Program-made: the position numbers and the translations under genes
DNA from: Phenylobacterium sp.
GTDB taxonomy: Bacteria > Pseudomonadota > Alphaproteobacteria > Caulobacterales > Caulobacteraceae
Length of the DNA: 64,000 nucleotides
Assembly: GCF_030681155.1 (NCBI RefSeq)
Contig: NZ_JAUXXE010000043.1
Coordinates: 53,299-117,298 of the forward strand
Direction of reading: 5' to 3'
In this document: positions 1 to 8,588 of the stretch, piece after piece
How positions within the stretch are numbered: the stretch's first letter is position 1
How the letters are laid out: each line of letters opens with the position of its first letter
Notes under the pieces: generated by a model
Told to the model about the DNA's origin: nothing
The model's input: the letters and a program-made list of their open reading frames with translations, nothing else
Databases searched by the model: none

Positions 1-111
1 CTGACCGCCAACCGTCACCTCCCCTATGAGACCGTGCTCAACGAGGCGTTCAAGGTGGTTAAGCCGGTGGCCGACGCCAGCGGCTTCAAGATCTACGAGG
101 CCCGCCGATGA
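1..111 (+). CDS. C-terminus of RsmC-like class I SAM-dependent methyltransferase (partial)
   Basis: Only the last 36 codons are in the window and the gene starts before base 1. The readable end contains NRHLPYE followed by a short helix and a GGFK-like strand (here SGFKIYEARR). This is the usual ending of the RsmC/RlmG group of rRNA guanine-N2 methyltransferases, where it belongs to the C-terminal Rossmann domain. The stop overlaps the next start as ATGA, so the gene is probably translationally coupled to the pseudouridine synthase. Both would then be rRNA-modifying enzymes. The substrate cannot be told from this fragment. Confidence 0.7.
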   Translation: MTANRHLPYETVLNEAFKVVKPVADASGFKIYEARR

Positions 112-845
112 GCAAGACCCCGACCATGCGGATCGACCGTCTGCTGTCCAATCTGGGCTATGGCAGCCGTAAGGAAATGCACGGTCTGGTCAACGCCGGA
201 GAGGTCACCCTCGACGGGGCCGAGCTCACCGACGCCAATGCACGGATCGCCATCGGCGCAGACCTCCCCTCGCGTATGCTGATCATGGGCAATCCGGTCG
301 ATCCGCCGCCGCCCGTCGTCATCATGCTGCACAAGCCGGTGGGCGTGGTCTGCTCGCACAAGGAAGCCGGTCGCCGGATCTACGACCTGCTGCCGCCGCG
401 TTGGCGCGTTCGCGACCCGGCGCTCTCAAGCGTGGGCCGGCTCGACAAGGACACTTCGGGCCTGTTGCTGATCACCGATGACGGCGATTTCCTGCATCGG
501 GTGATCTCGCCCAAGCGCCATGTGCCCAAGAGCTACATCGCCACGCTCGACCGGCCCCTGACCGGTGAGGAAGGCGCAGTGTTCGCCGCCGGGACCCTGA
601 TGCTGGAGGGCGAGGAAAAGCCCTTGCTGCCGGCGATCCTCGAACCATTGTCCGACAACACGGCGCGCCTGATCATCGAGGAAGGCCGATATCACCAAGT
701 GCGCCGCATGTTCGCGGCGGTCGGCAACCACGTGGTCGAACTGCATCGTGACCGGATCGGCGGCCTGACCTTGCCGCAAGATCTTGAACCCGGCGCCTTC
801 CGCGTTCTACCCGCCGCGACCGCTGAACAGGTCTTCGGCGCCTAG
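108..845 (+). CDS. RsuA/RluE-type rRNA pseudouridine synthase
   Basis: The 245-residue protein has an N-terminal S4 RNA-binding domain (about residues 7-55, RIDRLLSNLGYGSR). A pseudouridine synthase domain of the RsuA/RluB/E/F family follows. The catalytic motif GRLDKDTSGLL carries the nucleophilic Asp at about residue 113, and RYHQVRRMFAAVGN is the second family signature. It isomerises a uridine in rRNA to pseudouridine; whether the target is 16S (RsuA) or 23S cannot be decided here. The start overlaps the preceding methyltransferase by 4 bases. The gene is convergent with the PPOX protein, with a 4-base gap. Confidence 0.9.
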   Translation: MSKTPTMRIDRLLSNLGYGSRKEMHGLVNAGEVTLDGAELTDANARIAIGADLPSRMLIMGNPVDPPPPVVIMLHKPVGVVCSHKEAGRRIYDLLPPRWRVRDPALSSVGRLDKDTSGLLLITDDGDFLHRVISPKRHVPKSYIATLDRPLTGEEGAVFAAGTLMLEGEEKPLLPAILEPLSDNTARLIIEEGRYHQVRRMFAAVGNHVVELHRDRIGGLTLPQDLEPGAFRVLPAATAEQVFGA

Positions 846-849
846 CGGT

Positions 850-1461
850 TCACCACATGGTCTTGGCGGCGCGCTCGGGCCATTCTTCGTCATAGGCCCT
901 GCCGCCGACCCGGGCCTGGCTCATGGCGGCCAGGATGTCTCCTGGGGTCGGGAGGCTTGCCGGATCGACGTGCCGCTCCGGATTCCAAAGCTCCGAGCGG
1001 ACGATCGCTCGCGCGCACTGGAAGTAGACGCGCTGAATGGCGATCACGATCACCGACCGCGGGGCCTGTCCCTTCACAGCGAACCAAGCCAGTAGGTGCG
1101 GATCGACCGAAAGATGAGCGGTCCCGTTGAGGCGAAGGGTGGTCCCGGAACCGGGGATAAGGAAAAGCAGTGCGACACGTTCGTCGCGGACGATATTGCG
1201 GAGAGAGTCACAGCGGTTGTTCCCGCGCCGGTCCGGCATCATCACCGTCCGGTCATCCACGATCCGCACAGCCTGACCGGCGTCACCGCGTGGAGAACAG
1301 TCCAGCCCCTCGGAGCCTGCTGTCGCCAGCGCCACGAACGGAGAGGCCTCCATCAAGGCGCGATATTGCGGGGTGAGCCAATCGGCTTCCTTGACGGTCG
1401 AGGTCTCGCCCGGCTGTCCGTAGAGGGCCTCTAGCTCGTCGATCGTGGTGATGATGGTCAT
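850..1461 (-). CDS. Pyridoxamine 5'-phosphate oxidase-family FMN protein (MSMEG_1061/DR2398 type)
   Basis: This 203-residue protein has the split-barrel flavin-binding fold of the PPOX superfamily. Recognisable segments are SPRGD, PDRRGNNRCDSLRNI and the FQCARAIVRSELWNP stretch near the C-terminus, all typical of the subgroup related to MSMEG_1061 and DR2398. Such proteins bind FMN or F420 and are predicted oxidoreductases; the substrate is unknown. This is not PdxH, whose substrate-binding C-terminal motif is absent. It lies alone between a convergent pseudouridine synthase and the histidine kinase transcribed in the same direction 30 bases away. Confidence 0.85.
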   Translation of the reverse strand: MTIITTIDELEALYGQPGETSTVKEADWLTPQYRALMEASPFVALATAGSEGLDCSPRGDAGQAVRIVDDRTVMMPDRRGNNRCDSLRNIVRDERVALLFLIPGSGTTLRLNGTAHLSVDPHLLAWFAVKGQAPRSVIVIAIQRVYFQCARAIVRSELWNPERHVDPASLPTPGDILAAMSQARVGGRAYDEEWPERAAKTMW

Positions 1462-1491
1462 GATGCATCCCGCACGTGCTTTGTGCAGGTT

Positions 1492-4002
1492 CTAGCTGAG
1501 TACCGCCTCGGCCGCCACGGAGGCGTCTTTCGAGGCGATCGCCCGGACTATGGCGTCGATCAAGGCCTCGGCCCTGATCGGCTTTGAGAGGTGCAGGTCC
1601 GCCCCCGCCTCGTGGCTCGCCGCTATGTGCTCGTCCAACGCATTGGCCGTCAGCATGATCACTGGCGTGGCCGCCAAGCCGTTCCCGCGCTCGAACGTCC
1701 GCAGCTGCGCCGTCGCCGATAGGCCGTCGAGCTCCGGCATCTGCATATCCATCAGCACAACGTCGAACCGCTCAGACCTCAGCGCATCGAGCGCGAGAAC
1801 CCCGTTCTCGACGATCACCGGCTCGATCCCAATCGACTGCAGGATGAGCTGGACGACCTTCTGATTGGTCGGGTGATCCTCGGCCACGAGCACGCGCCGG
1901 CCGCCGATCTCGACACGCTCGGAAACTTGCTTCGGCGACTCGTCCGGAACATCCTGGGCGCGCTCAAGCGGAATGACGAAGCTGAAGATTGATCCACGTC
2001 CAGCTTCCGACTCCACATCGATCTGGCCGCCCATCATCTCCACCAGAGAGCGACTGATAGCCAAGCCAAGCCCGGTTCCGCCAAATCGCCGGCGGATTGA
2101 GTCGTCGGCTTGCTCGAAGCGCTGGAACAGGCGCTGTTTAACCTCATGATCGAATCCGATGCCGGTGTCGGTGACCTTGAATCTGATGGCTCCGCCCTGC
2201 CCGACTACATCGAGCTTCACCGACCCGACGTCGGTGAACTTCACGGCGTTGGACAACAGATTCGAGAGGACCTGGCTCAAACGCACCTGATCGCCCAGGA
2301 AGCGAGCCGCCGCAGTCGCATCCACACTCCAAGCGAGTTCCAAACCCTTGGCCTGGGCCGCCGCCCTATGCAGTTCGGCGATGCCGTGGACGACGCTCAA
2401 CATCGCGAAAGGCTCGCTCGACAATCCGATCTGACCGGCCTCGATCTTTGAGAAATCAAGAATATCGGTCAGCACCTGCTCCAGCAGTCGCCCTGACGAG
2501 ACGATCAATTCGGCGAGCTCACGACTTTGCGGCGTGGTCTGGCGCTCCGACAGGGTTTCGGAGATCGCGATGACGCCGTTCAACGGCGTTCGCAATTCGT
2601 GGCTCATGTTCGCCAGGAACCGCGACTTCTCAGTATTCGCCCGTTCCAGCTCAGCGGTTCGCTCGTGCACGCGATCTTCAAGCGAAGCCAGGACCTGCTG
2701 GACCTTCTCCCGCTCGCCGGCCAGCGCCTTGGCCAGCACGCCGATCTCGTCGTTCCGCGCCTCGATATCGGCGACGTCTGGGCGTTCGCGCTCTCCGAAG
2801 GCCTCCGGCTCGCACGATGCGGCCAGCCGCCTTAGCGGATGGACAATGGTCTTCCGCGCGATCGCCACAACAAGGACCACTTGGGCCATCGCGGCCAGGG
2901 AGCCGAGCAGCAGGACCCAGGACGCCGATTTCGCCGCCGACCAGGTGACCGCCGACTTGGGATAGGTGAGCAGCAGATACCAATCTGGCCCGGACAGCTT
3001 GCCGAAGGCCACGATGTCCCGCCCCGAGGGACTGACCACGACTCCGTGCGATCGGCCATCGGCCTTGATCGCCTGAACCAGGGCCTTCAAGCCCAGCTTC
3101 CGCTCATAGTTGCGAATGGTCGCCTCGGAGGCGGTGCCGGGCGTCTCGAAGCCCGGATAGGCGATGAGTTCGCCCTTCCCCGTGACCACAAGGTTGGACG
3201 CGCCTGGCAGCGTATGGCGAATGGCGTTGAGGAAAAATCCGGTCAACTCGATGGAGGAGCCGAAGGCCCCCACATATTCGTCGTTGATGTAGACCGGGGT
3301 CATGCAGGCGGTCGCCAGACGCTCCCCGTGATTGTCCTGGATCAGACGCTGCAGGTTCGTGCAGCGCGTCGCCCGCTCGGGATTGTTCCGAGGCGTGGTC
3401 AGGGTCGACATTTCCTCCTTGCCGATGTCGAGATCGGCAGGCGCTTCCTCGCGATAGAACATCAGCCTATCGGGCCGGTCCGGTCCGAACATGACCAGCC
3501 GCGTCGCCGGCGTGAAGAAATAGAAGTTGTCGTACTCGCCATGGGCCGCCTGGCCGAAGTCGGAGACGATTTCGAAGGCGCTGACCATCGCCGCCCTCTC
3601 CATCCTCTGCATCTCGCTGGGCCGCGATAGGAAGGCTCCGATGCCATAGACCACCTTGCCCGTCGTGGTCTGATGGCCGTCGAAATCCTCGGGACGGCTG
3701 CGCCGCGTCCCATCGGCCCGAAGCGGGTAGAAAGTGTTCAGCAGCCGATCGACCTCCACTGGGGAGAGCTGGTTGACCCGCCGCGCCATCTCGTCAGCCG
3801 CCGAGCGGTGCAGGTTCTCCAGGTTGGAGAAGCGCCGGTCCACATTGAGGCTACGCTCCTGCACGTAGTCCCCCAGGAAGGTGATCTGCCGGGTCGACAA
3901 CTCGCGTTGGAAAACCAGGAACACGCCCAATGTCGCCAGGACGGTGATGACGAGCGACATCACCCCCAAGCTGACCTGAAACCTGCGCGATAGAGATTGC
4001 AT
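1492..4002 (-). CDS. Membrane hybrid sensor histidine kinase with extracytoplasmic Cache-like sensor
   Basis: The 836-residue protein has a transmembrane helix at about 11-31, a large periplasmic region at about 35-355 with Cache-like features (PDWYLLLTYPKS near its end), and a second helix at about 358-382. A HAMP-like linker and a coiled coil follow. The HisKA box NMSHELRTPLN has phospho-accepting His468. The HATPase domain has DTGIGF and GTGLGL. A C-terminal receiver has Asp752 in VVLMDMQMPELDG. I chose the ATG at 4000-4002, after a G-rich ribosome site. A longer frame runs on to 4728 but is antisense to the CoA-transferase. No Hpt domain or cognate regulator is adjacent; the signal is unknown. 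Confidence 0.92.
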   Translation of the reverse strand: MQSLSRRFQVSLGVMSLVITVLATLGVFLVFQRELSTRQITFLGDYVQERSLNVDRRFSNLENLHRSAADEMARRVNQLSPVEVDRLLNTFYPLRADGTRRSRPEDFDGHQTTTGKVVYGIGAFLSRPSEMQRMERAAMVSAFEIVSDFGQAAHGEYDNFYFFTPATRLVMFGPDRPDRLMFYREEAPADLDIGKEEMSTLTTPRNNPERATRCTNLQRLIQDNHGERLATACMTPVYINDEYVGAFGSSIELTGFFLNAIRHTLPGASNLVVTGKGELIAYPGFETPGTASEATIRNYERKLGLKALVQAIKADGRSHGVVVSPSGRDIVAFGKLSGPDWYLLLTYPKSAVTWSAAKSASWVLLLGSLAAMAQVVLVVAIARKTIVHPLRRLAASCEPEAFGERERPDVADIEARNDEIGVLAKALAGEREKVQQVLASLEDRVHERTAELERANTEKSRFLANMSHELRTPLNGVIAISETLSERQTTPQSRELAELIVSSGRLLEQVLTDILDFSKIEAGQIGLSSEPFAMLSVVHGIAELHRAAAQAKGLELAWSVDATAAARFLGDQVRLSQVLSNLLSNAVKFTDVGSVKLDVVGQGGAIRFKVTDTGIGFDHEVKQRLFQRFEQADDSIRRRFGGTGLGLAISRSLVEMMGGQIDVESEAGRGSIFSFVIPLERAQDVPDESPKQVSERVEIGGRRVLVAEDHPTNQKVVQLILQSIGIEPVIVENGVLALDALRSERFDVVLMDMQMPELDGLSATAQLRTFERGNGLAATPVIMLTANALDEHIAASHEAGADLHLSKPIRAEALIDAIVRAIASKDASVAAEAVLS

Positions 4003-4125
4003 GCCGCCCCCAGCCCAATCTGAGCGCCAGGTTACAGCCGAGTTGTTGCGCGCAGGTTTACGCGTGTTTCCAAGCGGTTGCGGCACGGTGACCCACCCTG
4101 CGGGGCTCGATAGCTCGGCATGTGA

Positions 4126-4153
4126 TTGCCGCACGCTCGACGCACGCCATACT
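4126..4153 (+). promoter_or_regulatory. Candidate housekeeping promoter of the CoA-transferase gene
   Basis: TTGCCG at 4126-4131 and CATACT at 4148-4153 are separated by 16 bases. This is a plausible sigma-70-type promoter whose start site would lie near 4160. That placement supports the downstream ATG at 4180, preceded by GGAGAG, over the ATG at 4162. Found by eye only. Confidence 0.4.
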
Positions 4154-4179
4154 GCCGGCCAATGAAGGCGGAGAGCGTG

Positions 4180-5598
4180 ATGACTGCGACGACCGGAGCG
4201 TTCGCACAATTGATGCGGATCGCTGGCAAGACGCCCGCGGCTCGGATCAACATCCTGGACGAAGCTCCTGGCATGCAGACCCGTTTCCACGCCGAAGCCG
4301 CTGCCGCCGCGGCCTTGGCGGCGACCGGCGCGATGGCGTCCGATCTCTGGGTTCAGCGTGGCGGCCGAGCCCAGGACGTCACGGTGTCCACCCGCGAGGC
4401 CGGGGCGGCCCTGGTCAGCTTCGCGTTCCAGAAATTCGCTGATGCGTCGCGCGCGCCGCCCGCACGCCCTGAGGACGCCGGCGGCGGCGGCCGCGGCACG
4501 CCGGCCATGGGCTTCTTCTCCACCAAGGACGGCCGCTCGGTGTTCCTGCATCCGAGCTTTCCAGCCAGCGCCGCCAAACTTCACGAATTGCTGGGATCGC
4601 CCGTCGACACCGCTGCAGTTGCGGCCACGGTCAGCACTTGGAACGCGCTCGACCTCGAGAACGCCATCGCCGAAGCTGGGGTTTGCGGGGCGATGGTCCG
4701 CACTCCGGAAGAGTGGGACGGCTCCCAACAGGGCCGGGTCCTGGCCACGCGCCCGGTCGTCGAGGTCGTAAAGATCGCAGAGGGGCCGCCCATGCCCCTC
4801 CCCGCCGGCGGCGACCAGCCGCTGTCAGGTGTTCGGGCCTTGGACCTGACCCGCGTCCTGGCCGGCCCGACCTGCGCCCGCACCCTGGCGCAGTACGGCG
4901 CAGACGTTCTCTACGTGGCCTCGCCAAAGTTGCCGGCGACCGAGTTCTTCGTCAGCGACGTCAACCACGGGAAGCTCTCGACGTGGCTCGACCTGACCGA
5001 CCCCGCCGGGTTGGAGAAGCTCAAGACCCTGATCGCCGACTGCGACGTCTTCAGTCAAAGCTATCGACAGGGCTCGCTGGAGCGGATGGGCCTTGGCCCC
5101 CTCGACCTCGCCCGGCTGCGGCCTGGGATCATCTACACCTCCATCAACGCCTATGGACATGAGGGGTCGTGGAGCCAGCGCCCCGGCTGGGAGCAACTGG
5201 CCCAGACCGTCACTGGGATGGCTCACATCCACGGCGGCGAGGCAGGCCCCAAGCTTCAGCCTGGCGCGGTAACCGACTATACGACCGGCTTCCTCGCGGC
5301 CTTCGGGACCATGGTGGCGCTGGATCGCCGCGCCCGGTTCGGCGGGAGCTATATGGTCCGAGTCTCCCTCGCTCAGACCGCCATGTGGCTCCGAAGCTTG
5401 GGCGTCCAGCCTGCGGAAGCCTTGGACAAAGTCCGGCCTCTGACGCCTGAAGAGATCGACGGTTGGCGGACCGACTCCGACTCAGGGTTCGGCCCCGTTC
5501 GACACCTGCGACCGCCCGTCCTTCTTTCGCAGACCCCCACGCGTTGGTCGCGGCCAACCATGCCGCTAGGCAGTCATCCGCCAGCGTGGCCCGTCTAG
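4180..5598 (+). CDS. CaiB/BaiF family-III CoA-transferase-like protein
   Basis: The protein is 472 residues from the ATG that follows GGAGAG. The central hallmark is DLTRVLAGPTCARTLAQYGADV, and GLGPLDLARLRPGIIYTSINAYGHEG is the typical second block of family-III CoA-transferases. The first 200 residues resemble a divergent, partial copy of the same fold. Active members move CoA between carboxylic acids using an Asp in a VxMxD-type motif. Here the matching segment reads VRVSLAQTAMW, with Gln where Asp is expected. It may therefore use another chemistry or be non-catalytic. Its stop shares the palindrome CTAG with the convergent MFS gene. Confidence 0.85.
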   Translation: MTATTGAFAQLMRIAGKTPAARINILDEAPGMQTRFHAEAAAAAALAATGAMASDLWVQRGGRAQDVTVSTREAGAALVSFAFQKFADASRAPPARPEDAGGGGRGTPAMGFFSTKDGRSVFLHPSFPASAAKLHELLGSPVDTAAVAATVSTWNALDLENAIAEAGVCGAMVRTPEEWDGSQQGRVLATRPVVEVVKIAEGPPMPLPAGGDQPLSGVRALDLTRVLAGPTCARTLAQYGADVLYVASPKLPATEFFVSDVNHGKLSTWLDLTDPAGLEKLKTLIADCDVFSQSYRQGSLERMGLGPLDLARLRPGIIYTSINAYGHEGSWSQRPGWEQLAQTVTGMAHIHGGEAGPKLQPGAVTDYTTGFLAAFGTMVALDRRARFGGSYMVRVSLAQTAMWLRSLGVQPAEALDKVRPLTPEEIDGWRTDSDSGFGPVRHLRPPVLLSQTPTRWSRPTMPLGSHPPAWPV

Positions 5599-7031
5599 GG
5601 CGCGTCGTCCAGCACCTGGGAAAGCGGCGGCGCCACCTCCTCGAGTGGTTTGCGCTCGGCGGCGACGCCCAGGAACAGCTCCACGACGGCCGCTACGATC
5701 ATCAGGCCGCCGCCGAGCAAATAGCCCCACAGGATCTGGCTCCGCTCGCCGGTGTCGATCAGCGCGCCGAACAACGCTGGTCCGCCGACCCCGCCCAGCA
5801 AAGTTCCGAAGGCATAGAAGAGCGAGATCGTCACCGCCCGGATCTCCAGGGGGAAGCTCTCCCCGACCGTGAGATAGGCCGCGCTGGCGCCGGCCGAGGC
5901 GAAGAAGAAGATCACCGTCCAGGCCGCGGTCTGCGTTGTCGCGGTCAACATGCCCTCTGAGAACATCCACCCCGTCAGGCAGAGCAGCACGCCGGCCAAC
6001 CCGTAGGTCAGGGCGATCATCGGTTTACGACCCACCGAGTCGAAGAAGTGTCCGAGCAGCAGCGGTCCCAGGAAGTTCCCCGCCGCGAACGGCAGGATGA
6101 ACCAACCGATCGCCGAACCCGGCACGTCGTAGAACTTGGTCAGGATCAGGGCGTAGGTGAAGAAGATAGCGTTGTAGCAGAACGCCTGGGTCGCCATCAG
6201 GACGAGCCCGAGGGTCGTGCGCTTGGGGTGCTGGACGACCAATGATTTGGCGATATCGAACCAAGATGTCCGCATCGGCCTTAAGCGCAATGTCGGCAGT
6301 TCGCTCGCTGGCGACAGCGGCTTGCCGGTGGACCGCTCCACGCTCGCCTCGATAGCCTCCATGATCGCCAGGGCCTCTTCGGGCTTTCCATGGGTCATCA
6401 GCCAGCGCGGGCTCTCGGGGATGTAGCGGCGGATGAAGATCACGATCAGGGCCAGTAGGCCGCCGATGATGAAGGCCAGGCGCCAGCCCCAGGCCTGATC
6501 GACCACGTCGGGGTTCAGCACAACCAGGGAGCCGGCCGCTCCGAGCGCGGCCCCCACCCAGAAGCTGCCGTTGATGGCCAGGTCGGTATATCCGCGCCGC
6601 CGGGCGGGGATCAGCTCCTGGATCGCCGAGTTCACGGCCCCGTACTCGCCGCCGATCCCCGCCCCGGTCAGGAACCGGGACAGCATGAACGACCAGAAGT
6701 CCCAGGCGAAACCGGTCGCGATGGTTGCCAGCAGATAGACGCCGACGGTGATGGTGAAGAGCCGGCGACGACCGAAGGTGTCAGTCAACCGCCCGAACAC
6801 CAGCGCGCCCAGCACCGCGCCCAGGATGTAGGCGCTGCCGGTCAGGCCGATCTGAGTGGTGGTGAGGCCCAGTCCCTGCGAGATCGCGGGCGACAGTGAC
6901 CCGACTAGGGTCACTTCAAGCCCGTCGAGTATCCAGGTGATCCCTAGCGCAGCCACGACCAGCCAGTGAAAGCGGCTCCACGGCAAACGGTCCAGCCGCG
7001 CGGGAATGTTAGTTGTGAAAGCCTGGCTCAC
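5595..7031 (-). CDS. MFS transporter, sugar/aromatic-acid porter type
   Basis: The 478-residue protein has about 12 hydrophobic segments and the MFS signatures DTFGRRRLF after helix 2, RFLTGAGIGGEYG in helix 4-5 and PESPRWL in the central loop. These are characteristic of the metabolite:H+ symporter and aromatic acid:H+ symporter groups. The substrate is not predictable. A GTG start at 7029-7031 is preferred because AAGGGGGG lies 5 bases upstream; an ATG 24 bases further out lacks such a site. It is divergent from tusA, and its stop shares CTAG with the CoA-transferase gene. Confidence 0.88.
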   Translation of the reverse strand: MSQAFTTNIPARLDRLPWSRFHWLVVAALGITWILDGLEVTLVGSLSPAISQGLGLTTTQIGLTGSAYILGAVLGALVFGRLTDTFGRRRLFTITVGVYLLATIATGFAWDFWSFMLSRFLTGAGIGGEYGAVNSAIQELIPARRRGYTDLAINGSFWVGAALGAAGSLVVLNPDVVDQAWGWRLAFIIGGLLALIVIFIRRYIPESPRWLMTHGKPEEALAIMEAIEASVERSTGKPLSPASELPTLRLRPMRTSWFDIAKSLVVQHPKRTTLGLVLMATQAFCYNAIFFTYALILTKFYDVPGSAIGWFILPFAAGNFLGPLLLGHFFDSVGRKPMIALTYGLAGVLLCLTGWMFSEGMLTATTQTAAWTVIFFFASAGASAAYLTVGESFPLEIRAVTISLFYAFGTLLGGVGGPALFGALIDTGERSQILWGYLLGGGLMIVAAVVELFLGVAAERKPLEEVAPPLSQVLDDAP

Positions 7032-7114
7032 GCACGCCCCCCTTACTCGATGCAATGGGATGAAACGCGAAGGCCGAGCTTGGGTTCAAGGCTTTGAGCC
7101 TGTATGGCCCCGGC

Positions 7115-7348
7115 ATGCCATCTTCAGAGATCACCGTGGATGCTCGGGGACATCGCTGTCCTGTTCCGACACTGCGCCTTCGCCGTGCGCTGGAAGACGC
7201 TCCGGCTGGGGCCGAGGTGCGGCTCTACGCCGACGACCCGCTCGCCCGGATCGACGTCCCGCACTTTGCGGCCAACGCCGGTTTCACGGTCCTGGAAGTC
7301 GCCGAAGACGGCGGCGTTCTCAGTTTTCTGATCGCGAAACCAGCCTAG
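7115..7348 (+). CDS. TusA-family sulfurtransferase
   Basis: This small protein (77 residues from the ATG at 7115; a TTG 21 bases upstream would give 84) carries the TusA/SirA core. RGHRCPVPTLRLRRAL contains the CPxP motif whose Cys accepts and passes on persulfide sulfur. A two-layer alpha/beta fold follows. Family members deliver sulfur for tRNA thiolation, molybdenum cofactor synthesis or other sulfur trafficking. The role here is not fixed by context. The 3' end overlaps the convergent yihY-like gene by 29 bases, so the tails of both genes are transcribed on opposite strands. Confidence 0.85.
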   Translation: MPSSEITVDARGHRCPVPTLRLRRALEDAPAGAEVRLYADDPLARIDVPHFAANAGFTVLEVAEDGGVLSFLIAKPA

Positions 7349-8270
7349 GCTTCTCTCGCCCGTCGGTTAGCAGCGGCAGGGAGCGCCGCTGGTTAAGCAC
7401 GATCTCGATCTCCGTGGCGAACGCGCCCCCAAAAAACACAGCGTTCACGCTCCAAGACAGCCAGATCAGGAAGACGACGACCGCGGCCACCGAGCCGTAG
7501 GTCGCGCCGAGGTGGGCGATCTGTTCCACATAGAAGGCGCTGGCCCACGATACGAACAGGCAGAGGATCGCCGCTGAGGCGCCGCCGAGGATCGAGGCTC
7601 GCCAATCGACGGGCCGACTGGACATCGCGAACCGGTAGATCAGGCTCATCGCGAAGGTCAGGCCGATGCTCGCCCAGGTCCACTCGCTGTAGAGCCAGGG
7701 CACCCCAGCCAGGGGCTTGAGGTCAAACGCGGCGGCCACGAACCGGAAATAGAAGAAGACCACGGAGAAGAACGCCATCATCGCGAAGGCGGCGAACAAC
7801 ACGCCGAGCGCCAACAGGTTGAAGCCCAGGAAACCCCTGGGCGCCTCGTCGTCGTGAATGAACGACAGCCCCGCCAGCAACGCCTTGAAGCCGCGATGGG
7901 CGGCATAGCCGCCGACCACGAGCGCCACGATGCTCTGGGTCGATACGGCCTGGAATGGAGCGTGAGCCAGCCGCTCAAGCTCGCCTTGGAACAGGCTCTG
8001 GGCCCCCGCCGGCATCAGCCTGGCAAGCATCTCGGCCTGATGGGCCGCGGTGCTGGGGTCAGCGAGCAAACTGTAAACGCCGATACTGATCGCCAGCGCC
8101 GGGAATACCGCCAGCATGACGAAGAACGACACTCCGCCCACATAGAGCATCACGTCCCGACCCCAGAGCCGGCTCAAGGCTCGCGCGGTGATGATCAGTG
8201 CCAGCCGCGCCCAGTGCGACGGGTCCCAATCGATCTCTCGCAAGTGATGGATTCTCTGGCGGATCGACAT
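7320..8270 (-). CDS. YihY/BrkB-family inner membrane protein
   Basis: From the ATG at 8268-8270 this is a 316-residue protein with six hydrophobic segments. It carries the family blocks YVGGVSFFVMLAVFPALAI near the N-terminus, GYAAHRGFKALLAGL in the middle and YGSVAAVVVFLIWL close to the end. The YihY/BrkB (formerly, and wrongly, RNase BN) family is a conserved inner membrane family of unsettled function, sometimes proposed to transport small molecules. A 41-codon longer reading frame exists but lies outside the conserved domain. It is divergent from pstS across a 318-base spacer. Confidence 0.85.
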   Translation of the reverse strand: MSIRQRIHHLREIDWDPSHWARLALIITARALSRLWGRDVMLYVGGVSFFVMLAVFPALAISIGVYSLLADPSTAAHQAEMLARLMPAGAQSLFQGELERLAHAPFQAVSTQSIVALVVGGYAAHRGFKALLAGLSFIHDDEAPRGFLGFNLLALGVLFAAFAMMAFFSVVFFYFRFVAAAFDLKPLAGVPWLYSEWTWASIGLTFAMSLIYRFAMSSRPVDWRASILGGASAAILCLFVSWASAFYVEQIAHLGATYGSVAAVVVFLIWLSWSVNAVFFGGAFATEIEIVLNQRRSLPLLTDGREKPRLVSRSEN

Positions 8271-8337
8271 GCGGCGGAAGGTGATCAAGGTCGCACGTAC
8301 GCGCAAGCGATCATCGCGTGAGCCGCAGAGGTGAAAC

Positions 8338-8371
8338 GACGCGCCGGTCCCTTGCGGGAAGCCGGCGCGTC
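8338..8371. repeat. Strong inverted repeat in divergent spacer
   Basis: GACGCGCCGG at 8338-8347 is exactly complementary to CCGGCGCGTC at 8362-8371. The loop between them contains TCCC and GGGA, which extend the stem to 14 pairs with a two-base AG bulge and a TTGC tip. Neither flank has a T-run. It sits between two divergent genes, where a terminator for either is not expected. Confidence 0.75.
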
Positions 8372-8514
8372 GCCGATGGGCGTGTCGTTCCACCGGACGG
8401 GCCGCCGCGTCGAGGGACGGGAGATTGCGGCGGCCAATCTGGAGGCACTTTCGGCCCCAGTGGCTGAACCCTGGCTGAACGGCGTTCGCGGAACTCGTTC
8501 ATCTTCGTGACAAG

Positions 8515-8543
8515 CTGTCATCCAACCTTCACGGAACCGTCAA
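8515..8543 (+). promoter_or_regulatory. Candidate Pho box upstream of pstS
   Basis: Three heptamers occur at an exact 11-base period: CTGTCAT (8515-8521), CCTTCAC (8526-8532) and CCGTCAA (8537-8543), each separated by 4 bases. The first matches the PhoB half-site CTGTCAT exactly and the others are degenerate. The block lies 45 bases before the pstS start codon, a sensible position for PhoB activation. PhoB control of pstS is established in many proteobacteria; its use here is inferred. Confidence 0.65.
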
Positions 8544-8588
8544 AGAAGGATGTTAGCCGCACAATCTACATTGGTGCGGAGCCATCCC

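Larger units (their letters stand above)
8271..8588. other. Divergent spacer between yihY-like gene and pstS (318 bp)
   Basis: No gene is convincing here; short frames in this stretch lack recognisable domains and ribosome sites. It holds a long GC-rich hairpin (8338-8371) and, near pstS, a candidate Pho box (8515-8543). The distance between the two features leaves room for a small transcript, but none can be shown from sequence. Confidence 0.7.
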
